NCBI GenBank assembly: GCA_965371445.1
Contig: CBDUYN010000239.1
Coordinates: 1 to 13,057, forward strand
Length of the DNA: 13,057 nt
Origin: DASWIG01 sp965371445
Lineage (GTDB): Bacteria > Acidobacteriota > Thermoanaerobaculia > Multivoradales > J023
Reading direction: 5' to 3'
Below the pieces are notes generated by a model. That model was not told the DNA's origin. It made no database searches and was given only the letters and a program-made list of their open reading frames with translations. The position numbers were made by a program, and so were the translations under genes. Positions 1 to 8,983 of this stretch are shown here, piece after piece. Every line of letters starts with the position of its first letter. Positions within the stretch are counted from its first letter, which is position 1.

Positions 1-1105
1 AGACCTGGAGGTAGAGGGCGCTTTTCGCCATCGACGAGATCATCGAGCTGTCGAGGCCGTGGCCGCTGGCGTCGCCGATGGCGAGCAACAGCCGTCCGGT
101 CTCGGGAGCGTAGAAGTCGTAGAAGTCGCCTCCGACCTCGCTCCACGGGCTGTAGAGCTGGGCGACCCGAAGGCCGGCGACCTCGGGGGCGGCCTCGGGC
201 AGGATGGAAAGCTGGAGGTCGCGGGCGAGCCGGACCTCCTCGCGGATACGCTCCCCGGAGATCTCCTCCGTGGCCGGAGCCGGGGCACTCGAGTGGAGGA
301 GCCCCACATGGCGCTTGAGCGACGCCGCGATAGCGGGCGAGAGCCCGGCGCCGGAATCGGCCATCTTGACGTTCTCCAGGGCGAGCAGGAACGACTCCAG
401 ACGCGCCCGCCGCGCCTCGAAGTCGTGCTCGAGATCCGCGAGGCGGCCGTCGTAGCGGTCGACGACGGCCAGAAGCGACGTCATGGCCCGGCGCGTGGGG
501 CCGTCGCCGCTGCGCTCGGAGAGCTGATGGGTCACGGCGCGGCGTAGCTGCGGGTCGAGGCGGTGGTGCGAGAGGACCTCGACGGCGTCGGCGAGCCAGG
601 CGATCGTCGCGAGCGCCTGCCCCTCGCCGCGCGTCAGCTGGGCGCCGGTCTTCGGGTTCGCCGAGCGCAGGACGCTGCGCGCCTCCTCCGCCGCGGTGAG
701 AAAACGCTGGCGCAGGACCTCGACCTCGGCCCCGGCGTCGCCCTGGGACGAGCGGACCTCCTCCTGGCGCAACGCCCGGTGGTGGGCGGTGAAACGCCGC
801 CGTCCAACCTGGCGCCGGTGGCCGTGGAAGGCCACGACGGAGCCCCAAAACGCCGCCAGGATGAAGCCCGGGGGCGGCCAGCAACCCCCCGCGGCGACCA
901 GGTTCAAGATGGCGAGCCACACCGTCCAGGCCGCCCAGGTGACGAGATGGAGGTAGAAGCGGTTCTCGGCGCGGACTTCGGCGAGCGCCAGGCTCGCTAG
1001 CTCCTCGCCGGGCGAGGGCAGAAGCCGCAGCGGCGGCGTCAGGAAGCGGGTGAAGCGTCGGAGGACGGGATGCATCGCGGTTGGGCTCGGTGGTTGCCGG
1101 GCCAT
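1..1105 (-). CDS. 2TM-domain SpoIIE/RsbU-type serine phosphatase, 3' end cut by window edge
   Basis: The frame stays open from ATG at 1105 to the left edge, giving 368 residues without the C-terminus. Residues about 36-98 form a 2TM domain: an AEVRAENRFYLHLVTW stretch, then hydrophobic segments at about 51-71 and 77-93. A long polar, partly helical linker follows. The SpoIIE/PP2C-type phosphatase domain starts near residue 278 (EVRLARDLQLSILPE). Two metal-binding motifs are visible, VGGDFYDF (Asp327) and IGDASGHGLDSS (Asp345). The family dephosphorylates serine or threonine on partners such as anti-anti-sigma factors; here the protein would sit at the inner membrane facing the cytoplasm. No partner gene is in view. 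ATG 1105 is preferred over the in-frame ATG at 1075 because GAGG lies about 10 nt upstream of it, while nothing similar precedes 1075. The rest of the catalytic domain, including later metal ligands, lies outside the window, so activity cannot be judged. Confidence 0.85.
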   Translation of the reverse strand, partial: MARQPPSPTAMHPVLRRFTRFLTPPLRLLPSPGEELASLALAEVRAENRFYLHLVTWAAWTVWLAILNLVAAGGCWPPPGFILAAFWGSVVAFHGHRRQVGRRRFTAHHRALRQEEVRSSQGDAGAEVEVLRQRFLTAAEEARSVLRSANPKTGAQLTRGEGQALATIAWLADAVEVLSHHRLDPQLRRAVTHQLSERSGDGPTRRAMTSLLAVVDRYDGRLADLEHDFEARRARLESFLLALENVKMADSGAGLSPAIAASLKRHVGLLHSSAPAPATEEISGERIREEVRLARDLQLSILPEAAPEVAGLRVAQLYSPWSEVGGDFYDFYAPETGRLLLAIGDASGHGLDSSMISSMAKSALYLQV

Positions 1106-1188
1106 CGTATCCCAGCCTCGCCGGTAGCCACCCCGCCACGTCGCTCGGCCCACCCGAAGAGAGGGCCACTTTCCTGCGCGAATGTGGT

Positions 1189-1194
1189 TAAACT
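1189..1194 (+). promoter_or_regulatory. Weak candidate -10 element for ppdK
   Basis: TAAACT lies in the 150-bp gap between the divergent phosphatase and ppdK, about 60 nt before the ppdK start. It matches four of six positions of the sigma-70 -10 consensus and sits in a locally AT-richer patch (TGGTTAAACT). No convincing -35 element is found at the usual distance, so this is only a candidate. Confidence 0.2.
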
Positions 1195-1239
1195 CGCCGC
1201 TCGCCTGATTTCCGCAGGGGAGAGCTACCGCTTCAACCC

Positions 1240-1245
1240 AAGGAG
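1240..1245 (+). promoter_or_regulatory. Shine-Dalgarno site that sets the ppdK start
   Basis: AAGGAG lies 10 nt before GTG 1256. It decides between that GTG and the longer open frame, which runs back to 1070 but would overlap the divergent gene's start and add 62 residues with no resemblance to the family. Confidence 0.8.
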
Positions 1246-1255
1246 ACCCCTCACC

Positions 1256-3958
1256 GTGACCGACTACGTGTACACCTTTTCCGCCGGCAAGGCCATGGGC
1301 CACGCCGACACGAAAAATCTCCTGGGCGGCAAGGGTGCCAACCTCGCTGAGATGTGCCAGCTCGGCATCCCCGTACCCCCCGGGTTCACCGTGACCACCG
1401 AGGTCTGTACCCACTACTACGCGAACGACCGCACCTACCCCGAGGCGCTCGACGGCCAGATCCGCGCCGCCTTGGGCGGCATGGCCGAGATCATGGGCTC
1501 GACGTTCGGCGACGAGGAGAACCCGCTCCTCGTCAGCGTCCGCTCCGGCGCCCGCACGTCGATGCCGGGCATGATGGAGACCGTCTTGAACGTCGGGTTG
1601 ACCTCGAAGACGATTGCGGCCCTCATCCGAAAGACCGACAACGCGCGCTTCGTCTACGACGCCTACCGGCGCCTCGTCACCATGTACTCCGACGTCGTCA
1701 TGGAAAAGGCCGCCGGCCTGGAGCCCAAGGAGGGCGAGGGCATCCGCGTCCAGCTCGAGGAGATGCTCGAGGAGGTCAAGGAGTCGAGGGGTTTCAAGTT
1801 CGACTCCGACATCCCGGCCGACGAGCTGGAGGTGCTCTGCGAGCGTTACAAGGCCAAGGTCGAAGAGGTGATCGGCAAGCCCTTCCCCGACGACGCCATG
1901 GAGCAGCTCTACGGGGCCGCCGGCGCGGTCTTCCAGTCCTGGAACGGCAGGCGCGCCATCGCCTACCGCCGTATCGAGGGCATCCCCGACGAGTGGGGCA
2001 CCGCGGTCAACGTCCAGGTCATGGTCTTCGGCAACATGGGCGACACCTCGGCCACAGGCGTCGCCTTCACCCGCAACCCGGCGACCGGCGAGAACGCCTT
2101 CTACGGCGAGTGGCTGCCCAACGCCCAGGGCGAAGACGTCGTCGCCGGCATCCGCACTCCCGACGCCCTGAACGAGGCCTCGCGCACCGACGTCAACGAG
2201 CACCTCCCCACCCTCGAGGAGGCGATGGGCGTCGCCTACAAAGAGCTCGACGCGATCCGCGGCCGCCTCGAGGACCGCTACAAGGACATGCAGGACATCG
2301 AGTTCACGATCCAGGACGGACGGTTGTGGATGCTCCAGACCCGGACCGGCAAGCGCAACGGCCCGGCGGCGCTGCGCATGGCGGTCGAGATGGCCGACGA
2401 AGGGCTGATCGATCAAAAGACGGCGGTCTCGCGCGTCAAGCCCTCCCAGCTCGACGAGCTCCTCCATCCGATGGTCGACCCCGAAGCCGAGAAAAGCGCC
2501 CAGGCCCTCGCCAAGGGTCTGCCCGCCGGTCCCGGCGGCGGCATCGGCAAGATCGTCCTCACCTCCGACCGCGCCGAAGAGCTCGGCAAGGACGGCGAGA
2601 AAGTCGTCCTGATGCGGGCCGAGACCAGCCCCGAGGACGTCCACGGCATGCACGCGGCGCAGGCCATCGTCACCGCCAAGGGCGGCATGACCTCGCACGC
2701 GGCGCTCGTCGCCCGCGGCTGGGGCAAGACCTGTGTCGTCGGCTGCGCGGCGCTCGACATCGACGTCAACAGCGGCACGGTCACCGTCGGCGACACCGTC
2801 TTGAAAGAGGGCGACGTCGTCACCGTCAACGGCACCCGGGGCCTGATCTACGTGGGCGCGATGCCCTTGATCGAGATCGACCCGGAGGAGAACAAGGACC
2901 TGGCGAAGCTCCTCGGCTGGTGCGACGAGGTCCGCCGCCTGGGCATTCGCACCAACGCCGACACCCCCGAGGACGCCGCCCGCGCCCGCCGCTTCGGCGC
3001 TGAAGGGATCGGCCTGACCCGTACCGAGCACATGTTTTTCGGCGAGGAGCGCATCCGCGCCATGCGCGAGATGATCATGGCCGAGACCGACGAGGAGCGC
3101 GAGAAAGCCGTCTTGAAGCTTCTCCCCTACCAGAAGGCGGACTTCAAGGGCATCTTCCAGGCCATGGAGGGCCTGCCGGTGACGATACGCCTCCTCGACC
3201 CGCCGCTCCACGAGTTCATGCCCCACGAGGCGGAGCAGATCCGGGAGCTCGCCGAGGTTATGGGCAAGGACGAGGAGGCGATTCGCGCGCGTCTCGCCCA
3301 GCTCCATGAGCTCAACCCGATGCTCGGCCACCGCGGCTGCCGGCTCGGCATCAGCCATCCCGCGGTGACCCGTATGCAGGCGCGGGCGATTCTCGAGGCC
3401 GCCGCGGAGCTAAAGATTGAGGGCGTCGACGCGCGGCCCGAGATCATGGTGCCGCTCGTCGGCCATCCCGAGGAGCTCAAGAACCAGAAGGCGCTCATCC
3501 TCGCCGAGGCCGAGAAGGTGAAAGCCGAGATCGGCGACGTCGACTTCCTCGTCGGCACGATGATCGAGGTGCCGCGGGCGGCGCTCGTCGCCGACGAGAT
3601 CGCCGAAGAGGCGCAGTTCTTCAGCTTCGGCACCAACGACCTGACGCAGATGGCCTGCGGCTTCTCGCGCGACGACGTCGGCAGCTTCCTGCCGATGTAC
3701 GTCGAGACGGGCATCTACGACGAGGATCCCTTCGCCTCGCTCGACCAGACCGGCGTCGGACAGCTCGTGGAGATGGCGACGAAGAAGGGCCGCGGCGTGC
3801 GCTCGGATCTCAAGATCGGCATCTGCGGCGAGCACGGCGGGGACCCGTCGTCGATCCACTTCTTCCACCGGACGGGGCTCGACTACGTCTCCTGCAGCCC
3901 GTTCCGCGTGCCGATCGCGCGCCTCGCGGCGGCGCAGGCGACGCTCGCCGACGAGTAG
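1256..3958 (+). CDS. ppdK: Pyruvate, phosphate dikinase
   Basis: The product is 900 aa, a normal length for this cytoplasmic enzyme, which interconverts PEP + AMP + PPi and pyruvate + ATP + phosphate. It begins VTDYVYTFSAGKA, as family members do. The N-terminal ATP-grasp part shows LLGGKGANLAEM, a SVRSGARTSMPGMM stretch and TRNPATGE (residues 272-279). The central swivelling domain carries GGMTSHAALVARG with phospho-acceptor His481, preceded by the Thr-Ser pair where regulatory phosphorylation occurs in the family. The C-terminal PEP/pyruvate barrel has GTMIEVPRAAL, FFSFGTNDLTQM and GICGEHGGDP with catalytic Cys857. His481 and Cys857 are both offset by 26 from my recollection of the Clostridium symbiosum numbering (455 and 831), which supports an intact enzyme. 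The role could be gluconeogenic PEP synthesis or PPi-linked glycolysis; the neighbours do not settle it. No PPDK regulatory protein gene is in the window. Confidence 0.97.
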   Translation: MTDYVYTFSAGKAMGHADTKNLLGGKGANLAEMCQLGIPVPPGFTVTTEVCTHYYANDRTYPEALDGQIRAALGGMAEIMGSTFGDEENPLLVSVRSGARTSMPGMMETVLNVGLTSKTIAALIRKTDNARFVYDAYRRLVTMYSDVVMEKAAGLEPKEGEGIRVQLEEMLEEVKESRGFKFDSDIPADELEVLCERYKAKVEEVIGKPFPDDAMEQLYGAAGAVFQSWNGRRAIAYRRIEGIPDEWGTAVNVQVMVFGNMGDTSATGVAFTRNPATGENAFYGEWLPNAQGEDVVAGIRTPDALNEASRTDVNEHLPTLEEAMGVAYKELDAIRGRLEDRYKDMQDIEFTIQDGRLWMLQTRTGKRNGPAALRMAVEMADEGLIDQKTAVSRVKPSQLDELLHPMVDPEAEKSAQALAKGLPAGPGGGIGKIVLTSDRAEELGKDGEKVVLMRAETSPEDVHGMHAAQAIVTAKGGMTSHAALVARGWGKTCVVGCAALDIDVNSGTVTVGDTVLKEGDVVTVNGTRGLIYVGAMPLIEIDPEENKDLAKLLGWCDEVRRLGIRTNADTPEDAARARRFGAEGIGLTRTEHMFFGEERIRAMREMIMAETDEEREKAVLKLLPYQKADFKGIFQAMEGLPVTIRLLDPPLHEFMPHEAEQIRELAEVMGKDEEAIRARLAQLHELNPMLGHRGCRLGISHPAVTRMQARAILEAAAELKIEGVDARPEIMVPLVGHPEELKNQKALILAEAEKVKAEIGDVDFLVGTMIEVPRAALVADEIAEEAQFFSFGTNDLTQMACGFSRDDVGSFLPMYVETGIYDEDPFASLDQTGVGQLVEMATKKGRGVRSDLKIGICGEHGGDPSSIHFFHRTGLDYVSCSPFRVPIARLAAAQATLADE

Positions 3959-4004
3959 CCGGTCACTTGACGCCGCCGCGACCGAAGGGCAAGCTCGGAG
4001 GATA

Positions 4005-5891
4005 GTGCCGCGACAACCTCCAGCGCAGCTCCAGGCCGCCGGGCGTGGAGTGGTTCCGGACCGCCTGTCCTGGGCACTCGTCGCCGCGGTCGCCGGCGCG
4101 GCGCTCTACTACCTCGTCCCGCTCCTGCCGGGCGATCAGAGCGTGCTGCTCAGGGAGCGCTATCCCCTGGTGCTCGTCCTGACGCTGGCGCTGGCGGCGC
4201 TCCATCGTCGACGGGAGGACTTTCCGGACGCCGGCAAGCGGGAGCGACGTTTCTGGGCCGGTCTCATGGCCGCGACCTTCTGCTGGTGGCTGGTCAACGT
4301 CCTGCTGCTCGTCGTCCCCGGCCCGTCACCGCCGGCCGTTCGGATGACCGCGGATGTCTTCTACAGCCTCTTCTACGTCTTCGCGATGGCAGCGGCGGAG
4401 CAGCGGCCGCACGTCAAAGCCCCACCGCGGCGCGGTTGGGAGCAGGTCCTGGACTGGCCGGCGGCAAGCGTCCTGGTGCTCGGGCTCCTGGTTTACTTCT
4501 CCCTGATTCCACTTTTTCTCGACATAGAGAGCTACACGGCCTACGTGCCGTCGATGCTCCTCGGCCTGGTCCTCGAAACCTTTCTCCTCGGCCGTTTCCT
4601 GCTGCTTCGCCAGCGGAGCCGGGCCTCCCTCTGGCGACGAATCTATGGCGCCATGGCCGGGGTTGCCGGCCTGATGGCGTTTTGCGACCTCCTGGGATGG
4701 GGTATCTACCTTGCGGATCCGACGGATTGGCGACGCTGGATGCCCTTCGCCTATTTTGCCTGGAACCTGCCCTTCGCCCTCCTGGGGTTGGCCGCCCGCT
4801 GGCCCTCGGAGCGCGACGTTCCCGACGCTGCCGGAGGCGAGGCCCAACCCGGCGAAAATCTTTACAGCAACAGCTGGCAGACCGTCACCTCGGCTCTCGT
4901 GCTACCCGCCGTCCACTACGTCTTCCACGCCCTCGGCCTGCTCCACGAGGCCAGCCGGGCGGCCCGGGAGGTTTGGATTTTCGTCTGGATCGTGACGGTC
5001 GGCGCCGTGGCTTTGGTCCAGCATCGTTTCCAGGAGCGCAGCCGCCTGGCGTTGCGCGAGGGCAACGTCTCGCTCGCCGAGGAGCTCGCCTGGCGCAAGG
5101 AGATGGAAACCGAGCGTACCCGCCTGATCGCCGAGCTCGAGGTCCGCAACGCCGAGATGCAGCAGCTCACCCACACCCTCTCGCACGACCTGAGGACCCC
5201 CCTTTTCACCATTGAGGGCTTTCTCGGCCTCTTGGTGCGCGACGTCAAGGCGCGCGACAAGGAGCGTATCGGCACCGACGTCGAGCGGATCCGCGGTGCC
5301 GTCGGCGAGATCGGAAGGCTCTTCCAGGAGCTGGTGGATCTCACCCAGCTACGCGGCCGTCCGCCGGTTCCCGAAGCCGTGGACCTGGGGCAAGCGGCCC
5401 GCGAGGCCCTCGCGGCCAACGCCGGACGCCATGACCTCGGCCGAATGAACGTTGAGGTCGCCGCCGATCTGCCGACGGTGATCGGTGAGCGTCACCGCTT
5501 GATCGAGGTCTTTTACAACCTGCTCGACAACGCCGCCCGGTTCATGGGTCCTCAGCCGGCACCGCGGATCGAGATCGGTCTCCGGCCGGGGGAGGACGGC
5601 TCGGTGATCTTCGTCCGCGACAACGGCATCGGCATCGCGCCGCGCTACCACGCCAGGGTCTTCGAGCTTTTTGAGCAACTCGATCCGAGCCAGGAAGGCA
5701 CCGGTATCGGCCTGGCCCTGGTCAGCCGCATCGTCGAGCTCCATGGCGGCCGAGCCTGGATCGAGTCGGAAGGCGACGGCGGGGGCACCACGGTCTGCTT
5801 CACCCTGCCGGGCCTCGATGCCGGCCAGAAAGGACCGGAGCGGCGGCGAAGCTCTAAGCGTCTTCCATCAGCTCGTCGCGCGTCACCTTGA
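4005..5891 (+). CDS. Orphan multi-pass membrane sensor histidine kinase
   Basis: The product is 628 aa. About ten hydrophobic segments fill residues 22-338 (near 22-42, 53-67, 84-104, 114-131, 152-172, 181-201, 213-235, 245-264, 292-312 and 322-338), with no recognised sensor domain. A charged helical linker follows, then the dimerisation/phospho-acceptor domain with SHDLRTP (His394), then the ATPase domain with N-box NLLDN (505-509), G-box VRDNGIGIAP, and GTGIGLALVSRIVELHGG. All catalytic boxes are present. The basic tail after about residue 605 lies outside the kinase fold. The start is uncertain. GTG 4005 has GGAGG only 3 nt before it, which is short spacing; in-frame GTG 4050 is an alternative that keeps all helices. 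The gene begins 46 bp after ppdK on the same strand, so cotranscription is possible. No response regulator adjoins it; the receiver protein at 11069 is the nearest, but a link is unsupported. The 3' end overlaps the convergent DUF4340 gene by 38 bp. Confidence 0.92.
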   Translation: MPRQPPAQLQAAGRGVVPDRLSWALVAAVAGAALYYLVPLLPGDQSVLLRERYPLVLVLTLALAALHRRREDFPDAGKRERRFWAGLMAATFCWWLVNVLLLVVPGPSPPAVRMTADVFYSLFYVFAMAAAEQRPHVKAPPRRGWEQVLDWPAASVLVLGLLVYFSLIPLFLDIESYTAYVPSMLLGLVLETFLLGRFLLLRQRSRASLWRRIYGAMAGVAGLMAFCDLLGWGIYLADPTDWRRWMPFAYFAWNLPFALLGLAARWPSERDVPDAAGGEAQPGENLYSNSWQTVTSALVLPAVHYVFHALGLLHEASRAAREVWIFVWIVTVGAVALVQHRFQERSRLALREGNVSLAEELAWRKEMETERTRLIAELEVRNAEMQQLTHTLSHDLRTPLFTIEGFLGLLVRDVKARDKERIGTDVERIRGAVGEIGRLFQELVDLTQLRGRPPVPEAVDLGQAAREALAANAGRHDLGRMNVEVAADLPTVIGERHRLIEVFYNLLDNAARFMGPQPAPRIEIGLRPGEDGSVIFVRDNGIGIAPRYHARVFELFEQLDPSQEGTGIGLALVSRIVELHGGRAWIESEGDGGGTTVCFTLPGLDAGQKGPERRRSSKRLPSARRASP

Positions 5892-6897
5892 GCTTTTTGG
5901 CCACGTACTCGGTGACCTCGTAGACCCACGAGCCGTGGAAGGCGTTGAACTCCTGGAGCTCGTCGATGCGGGCCAGGGTGTCGGCGGTCTCCTTGACCTC
6001 CTCCTCGCCCGCGTCGCGCGCGATCTCTACCCGCTGCGTCATGTGGAAGCCCTGGATCCGCAGGTAGTGCTTCTCGTTGTCCGACCCCTCGTCCACCGAC
6101 GCCACCTCGACGACGTAGCCGGAGTCGTCGTTCAAATAGACCTCGACCGCCGTCCAGGGGAGGTCTTGGACCTCGGACGCGTCGGCGAGGTGGTGCTTCG
6201 AGAAACGCAGGCTCGCGAGCATCGACTTCGCCTGGTTCGCCTTCGACGTCTCCTTCTTGCCCGCCGGGAGGTCTGTGAGCTTCATCGTCCCCTCCTCGTC
6301 GGTGAGCTCGTAGCCCGGGCCCACCACGCGGACGACCTCTTCCCTCTTGACGTCGACGACGTCCTTTTTCAAGAACTCGTCCTCGCCGGTGCGCAGGTAC
6401 ACCCGCGAGCTGGTGAGATAGATCGTGTCGTCGTCGGTGTCGGTTCGTAGGACGTAGCTCCCCGAGCCTCCGTCCTCGACGTTCTTGCCGACGAGGAAGT
6501 GCACCATGTCCTTGCCGGCGTCGTTTCTGAACGCGATCTCGATCGTCTCCTCACCGCCGGGTCGGAGCGCGAGCTCCTCCTCGAGGCTCTCGCCCGAGCC
6601 CACCTCTTTTTCGAGCGACAGCTCGAGGACGTCGCGGAGGAAACGGTTGACCGAGTCGTTCGCGGCCGGATAGCCGTTGGCGCTCACCACGACGAGCTCC
6701 TCGCCCTGGCGGCGCAGGAGCGTCTCCTCGTCCCCTTTCTTGACGATGATCTCGGCGATCTCGTCGGGGTTTAAGTTCTGGAGGAACTTCTGCCCGCGCT
6801 CGAAACGTTCGGCGCGGGTGACGCTCTCCCGGTAGGTGAAGGCCGAAAGGACGAGCAGGACGAGAGCGGCGATTCCCAGATTGCGGTTCAGCTTCAC
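5854..6897 (-). CDS. DUF4340-family protein of the Gld-type ABC operon
   Basis: The product is 347 aa, with a single N-terminal membrane anchor (about residues 7-22, LGIAALVLLVLSAFTY) and a large, probably periplasmic remainder rich in Glu and Asp. The start (KLNRNLGI...), the strand-rich repeats such as EIIVKKGDEETLLRRQGEELVV, and the position behind a GldG-like gene match the DUF4340 family, whose molecular role is not known. GTG 6897 is chosen because it forms a 4-bp GTGA overlap with the GldG-like stop and follows AAGGAGG at a suitable distance. It is the last gene of the operon, and translational coupling to its neighbour is likely. Its 3' end lies inside the end of the opposing kinase gene, and no terminator hairpin with a T-run is seen there. 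The assignment rests on pattern recognition and context, without a profile search. Confidence 0.85.
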   Translation of the reverse strand: MKLNRNLGIAALVLLVLSAFTYRESVTRAERFERGQKFLQNLNPDEIAEIIVKKGDEETLLRRQGEELVVVSANGYPAANDSVNRFLRDVLELSLEKEVGSGESLEEELALRPGGEETIEIAFRNDAGKDMVHFLVGKNVEDGGSGSYVLRTDTDDDTIYLTSSRVYLRTGEDEFLKKDVVDVKREEVVRVVGPGYELTDEEGTMKLTDLPAGKKETSKANQAKSMLASLRFSKHHLADASEVQDLPWTAVEVYLNDDSGYVVEVASVDEGSDNEKHYLRIQGFHMTQRVEIARDAGEEEVKETADTLARIDELQEFNAFHGSWVYEVTEYVAKKLKVTRDELMEDA

Positions 6898-8969
6898 GGC
6901 TTGTTCCTCCTTGCCTCGATGTCGCGGCGCCGGCGACGAAAAAACAGGAAAAGTCCGAGGACGAGCACCAGCGCCGGCGTCGCGCCGAGCGTGGCGAATC
7001 GCACCATCGCCTCCTCTGACTCCAGGGCGGCACGCTTGGCCTTGCGGATTTCGCGCAGCTCGGCGTTGGCCTGTTGGATCTTTTCGTTGAGCTCGTCGAC
7101 CTCGTCCTGGAGCTGTTTTTGGAAGAGCGCGGCGTTTCGCGCCGAGCCGCTCGACTGCTTCTCCCGCAGCTCCTCCTGGAAACGGGCGATGTCGGCGCGC
7201 AGCTCTTTCTCGCGCTCCAGGGTCTCGCGGTCGGCCTCCGCCTCGATCTCGTCGAAAAGCAGGAACGGACGCCGAATCGTCGCTTTCGAACGTACCTTCA
7301 TCAGCTCCTCGGAGCCGAAGAGGTAGTCGACGGCGTTCAGCAAGACCTTGTGGTTGTCGTTCGCGGCGATCGCCCCGAAGGGGGTCTGCTGAAACGCCAC
7401 CTGGTCGGAGATGAAGTCGACGTCGGCAAAAACCATCACCGTCGCCTCGGCGCGCTCCTCCTCCGGCACCGCCTCCTTGTGGATCGTCGGTCCGCCGGTG
7501 GGCGGCGGCAAGTTGATCCCCGGCGGCAGCCCGGGCGGCAGGGCCGGCGGCTCCTCGGGGACGTCGGCGCCATCGGGATAGAGCGGATCGAACCGGCCCT
7601 GGACGGCGTAGGCGAGCACCACCGGCTGGGTGCCGGGCGAGAACTGGTCGTTGATCTTGCCCGGATTGTTGAGATCCGTGAAGACCAGCGTCTCCGAGTC
7701 GGGGAAGCCCGCCTTCATCTCGAGCGTCGAGCCCTCCGCCGTCGTCGTGATGAGCGGCGTGTAGGTGAGCCCACCCTCCTTCGCGCCCCCTTCACCGTCC
7801 TTTTTGATACGTGTCAGGCTGCCGGCGAGGAAGAAGCGTAGGTCGACGAGGCCCTGGACGACCGGGTGGGCTGCGTTCAAGGTGTCGCCGCGGCTCTGCT
7901 CGTCGATCATGAGGTCGACGATCATCCGCTCCGCCGGGCCACGGCGGCTCACCGGACGCGTCACGGCGAGGTTGAAGTCGGCCGCGATCTGGTTCGCGGG
8001 ACTTTCGAGGCCCCACTTCGTAAGCAGCCGCTCCAGGTTCGACGACGGCTCGTACTGGAACTGCATCCACGGCTGCTGCTGCGGATTGGACGGCGGCTGG
8101 TCGTCGATCGCGTAGGGGTCGAGAAAAATCAGGGTGTTGCCGCCCCGGGTGACCCATTCGTCGATCGCCCAGAGGGCGCGTTCCCCGAGGTTTTTCGGGT
8201 GGACGACGACGAGGAGGTCGTACTCGTCGGCCGGGATCCTATCCGTGTCCTTGTCGATTTTATTGACCTCGTACCGCTCCTCCAGGAGCTGCATGGCGAT
8301 CCAGGACTGCCCGGGGCTCTTGCCCTGCGCGGCGAGGACCTGGGCCATGTAGGGGTTCGAGGCGTCGGAGACGACCTCGAGGCTGGAGAGCACGCCGATG
8401 CGTTCCTTCTGCGGCCAGAGGAGGTTCGTGACGCGCTTTGCGATCTCGTACTCGATGGTCTCCTGCTGGTTGGGCCAGAGGAACTCGATCTTGTCGCGGC
8501 TCCCCGTCTGGGTCTCGAAGACGAGACCGAAAAAGAAGAGGTCGCCGTGCTGGTTGATCGGCTTGCCGTCGAGGCCGTAGTCCTCGGCGTCCTGGGCCTC
8601 GTCACTGTCGGGCACGGGATCGACGAAGGAGACCTTGATGCGGCCAACGGAGGCCGCCTGGTACTGCTGGAGCAGCGCCTCCAGGTACTCCTTGTAGGTG
8701 ATGAAGTCCTTGATGAACTTGGGGAGCGACTTGCCCGCCGTCTCCGAGAAGTAAAGCTTCATCTCGATGGGCTTGACTCCCTCCTGCTGCATCTTCCCGA
8801 GGATCTCGTGGGTCCCCTCGGAGAGCGAGTAGAGGTTCTCGGCGGTCATGTCGAGGCGCAGGTTCTCGCCGTATTGGGCGATGACGTGGATCGCGAAGAC
8901 GACGACGAGAGCCAGCAGGACGACCGTCGTCACGCGCGAGCTGAGGATCTTGGTCCAGTCGATTTGCAT
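6894..8969 (-). CDS. GldG-like ABC transporter auxiliary membrane protein
   Basis: The product is 691 aa. One membrane helix lies near residues 13-32, followed by NLRLDMTAENLYSLSEGT, typical of GldG/ABC_transp_aux proteins, which start their extracytoplasmic region with a 'D.T....ySLS' signature. The main body has a GldG-like layout, including IDEWVTRGGNTLIFLDPYA. A proline-rich linker (about residues 469-490), a long charged coiled coil in the C-terminal quarter (DRETLEREKELRADIA onwards) and a final membrane helix before an Arg-rich tail follow. The protein should therefore span the membrane twice with a large outer domain. In Bacteroidota, GldG works with GldA and GldF in an ABC complex linked to gliding; homologues outside that phylum are of unknown function. 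ATG 8969 is chosen over the longer open frame because AAGGAGG sits 5 nt before it and the extension would run through the permease gene. Only 14 bp separate it from that gene. Confidence 0.88.
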   Translation of the reverse strand: MQIDWTKILSSRVTTVVLLALVVVFAIHVIAQYGENLRLDMTAENLYSLSEGTHEILGKMQQEGVKPIEMKLYFSETAGKSLPKFIKDFITYKEYLEALLQQYQAASVGRIKVSFVDPVPDSDEAQDAEDYGLDGKPINQHGDLFFFGLVFETQTGSRDKIEFLWPNQQETIEYEIAKRVTNLLWPQKERIGVLSSLEVVSDASNPYMAQVLAAQGKSPGQSWIAMQLLEERYEVNKIDKDTDRIPADEYDLLVVVHPKNLGERALWAIDEWVTRGGNTLIFLDPYAIDDQPPSNPQQQPWMQFQYEPSSNLERLLTKWGLESPANQIAADFNLAVTRPVSRRGPAERMIVDLMIDEQSRGDTLNAAHPVVQGLVDLRFFLAGSLTRIKKDGEGGAKEGGLTYTPLITTTAEGSTLEMKAGFPDSETLVFTDLNNPGKINDQFSPGTQPVVLAYAVQGRFDPLYPDGADVPEEPPALPPGLPPGINLPPPTGGPTIHKEAVPEEERAEATVMVFADVDFISDQVAFQQTPFGAIAANDNHKVLLNAVDYLFGSEELMKVRSKATIRRPFLLFDEIEAEADRETLEREKELRADIARFQEELREKQSSGSARNAALFQKQLQDEVDELNEKIQQANAELREIRKAKRAALESEEAMVRFATLGATPALVLVLGLFLFFRRRRRDIEARRNKP

Positions 8970-8974
8970 CGTTT

Positions 8975-8981
8975 CCTCCTT
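8975..8981 (-). promoter_or_regulatory. Strong Shine-Dalgarno fixing the GldG-like start
   Basis: On the minus strand this reads AAGGAGG, 5 nt before ATG 8969, in the 14-bp gap after the permease stop. It rules out the upstream extension of this frame into the permease gene. Confidence 0.8.
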
Positions 8982-8983
8982 CC

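Noticed and set aside
59..547. Plus-strand open frame facing the phosphatase gene, with others up to 1000
   Set aside because: These are antisense shadows in high-GC sequence; the minus strand encodes clear 2TM and SpoIIE motifs over the same bases.
1354..3003. Long alternative plus-strand frame of 549 codons inside ppdK
   Set aside because: Its product is an Arg/Gly/Pro-rich frame-shift shadow of the dikinase, with no domain.
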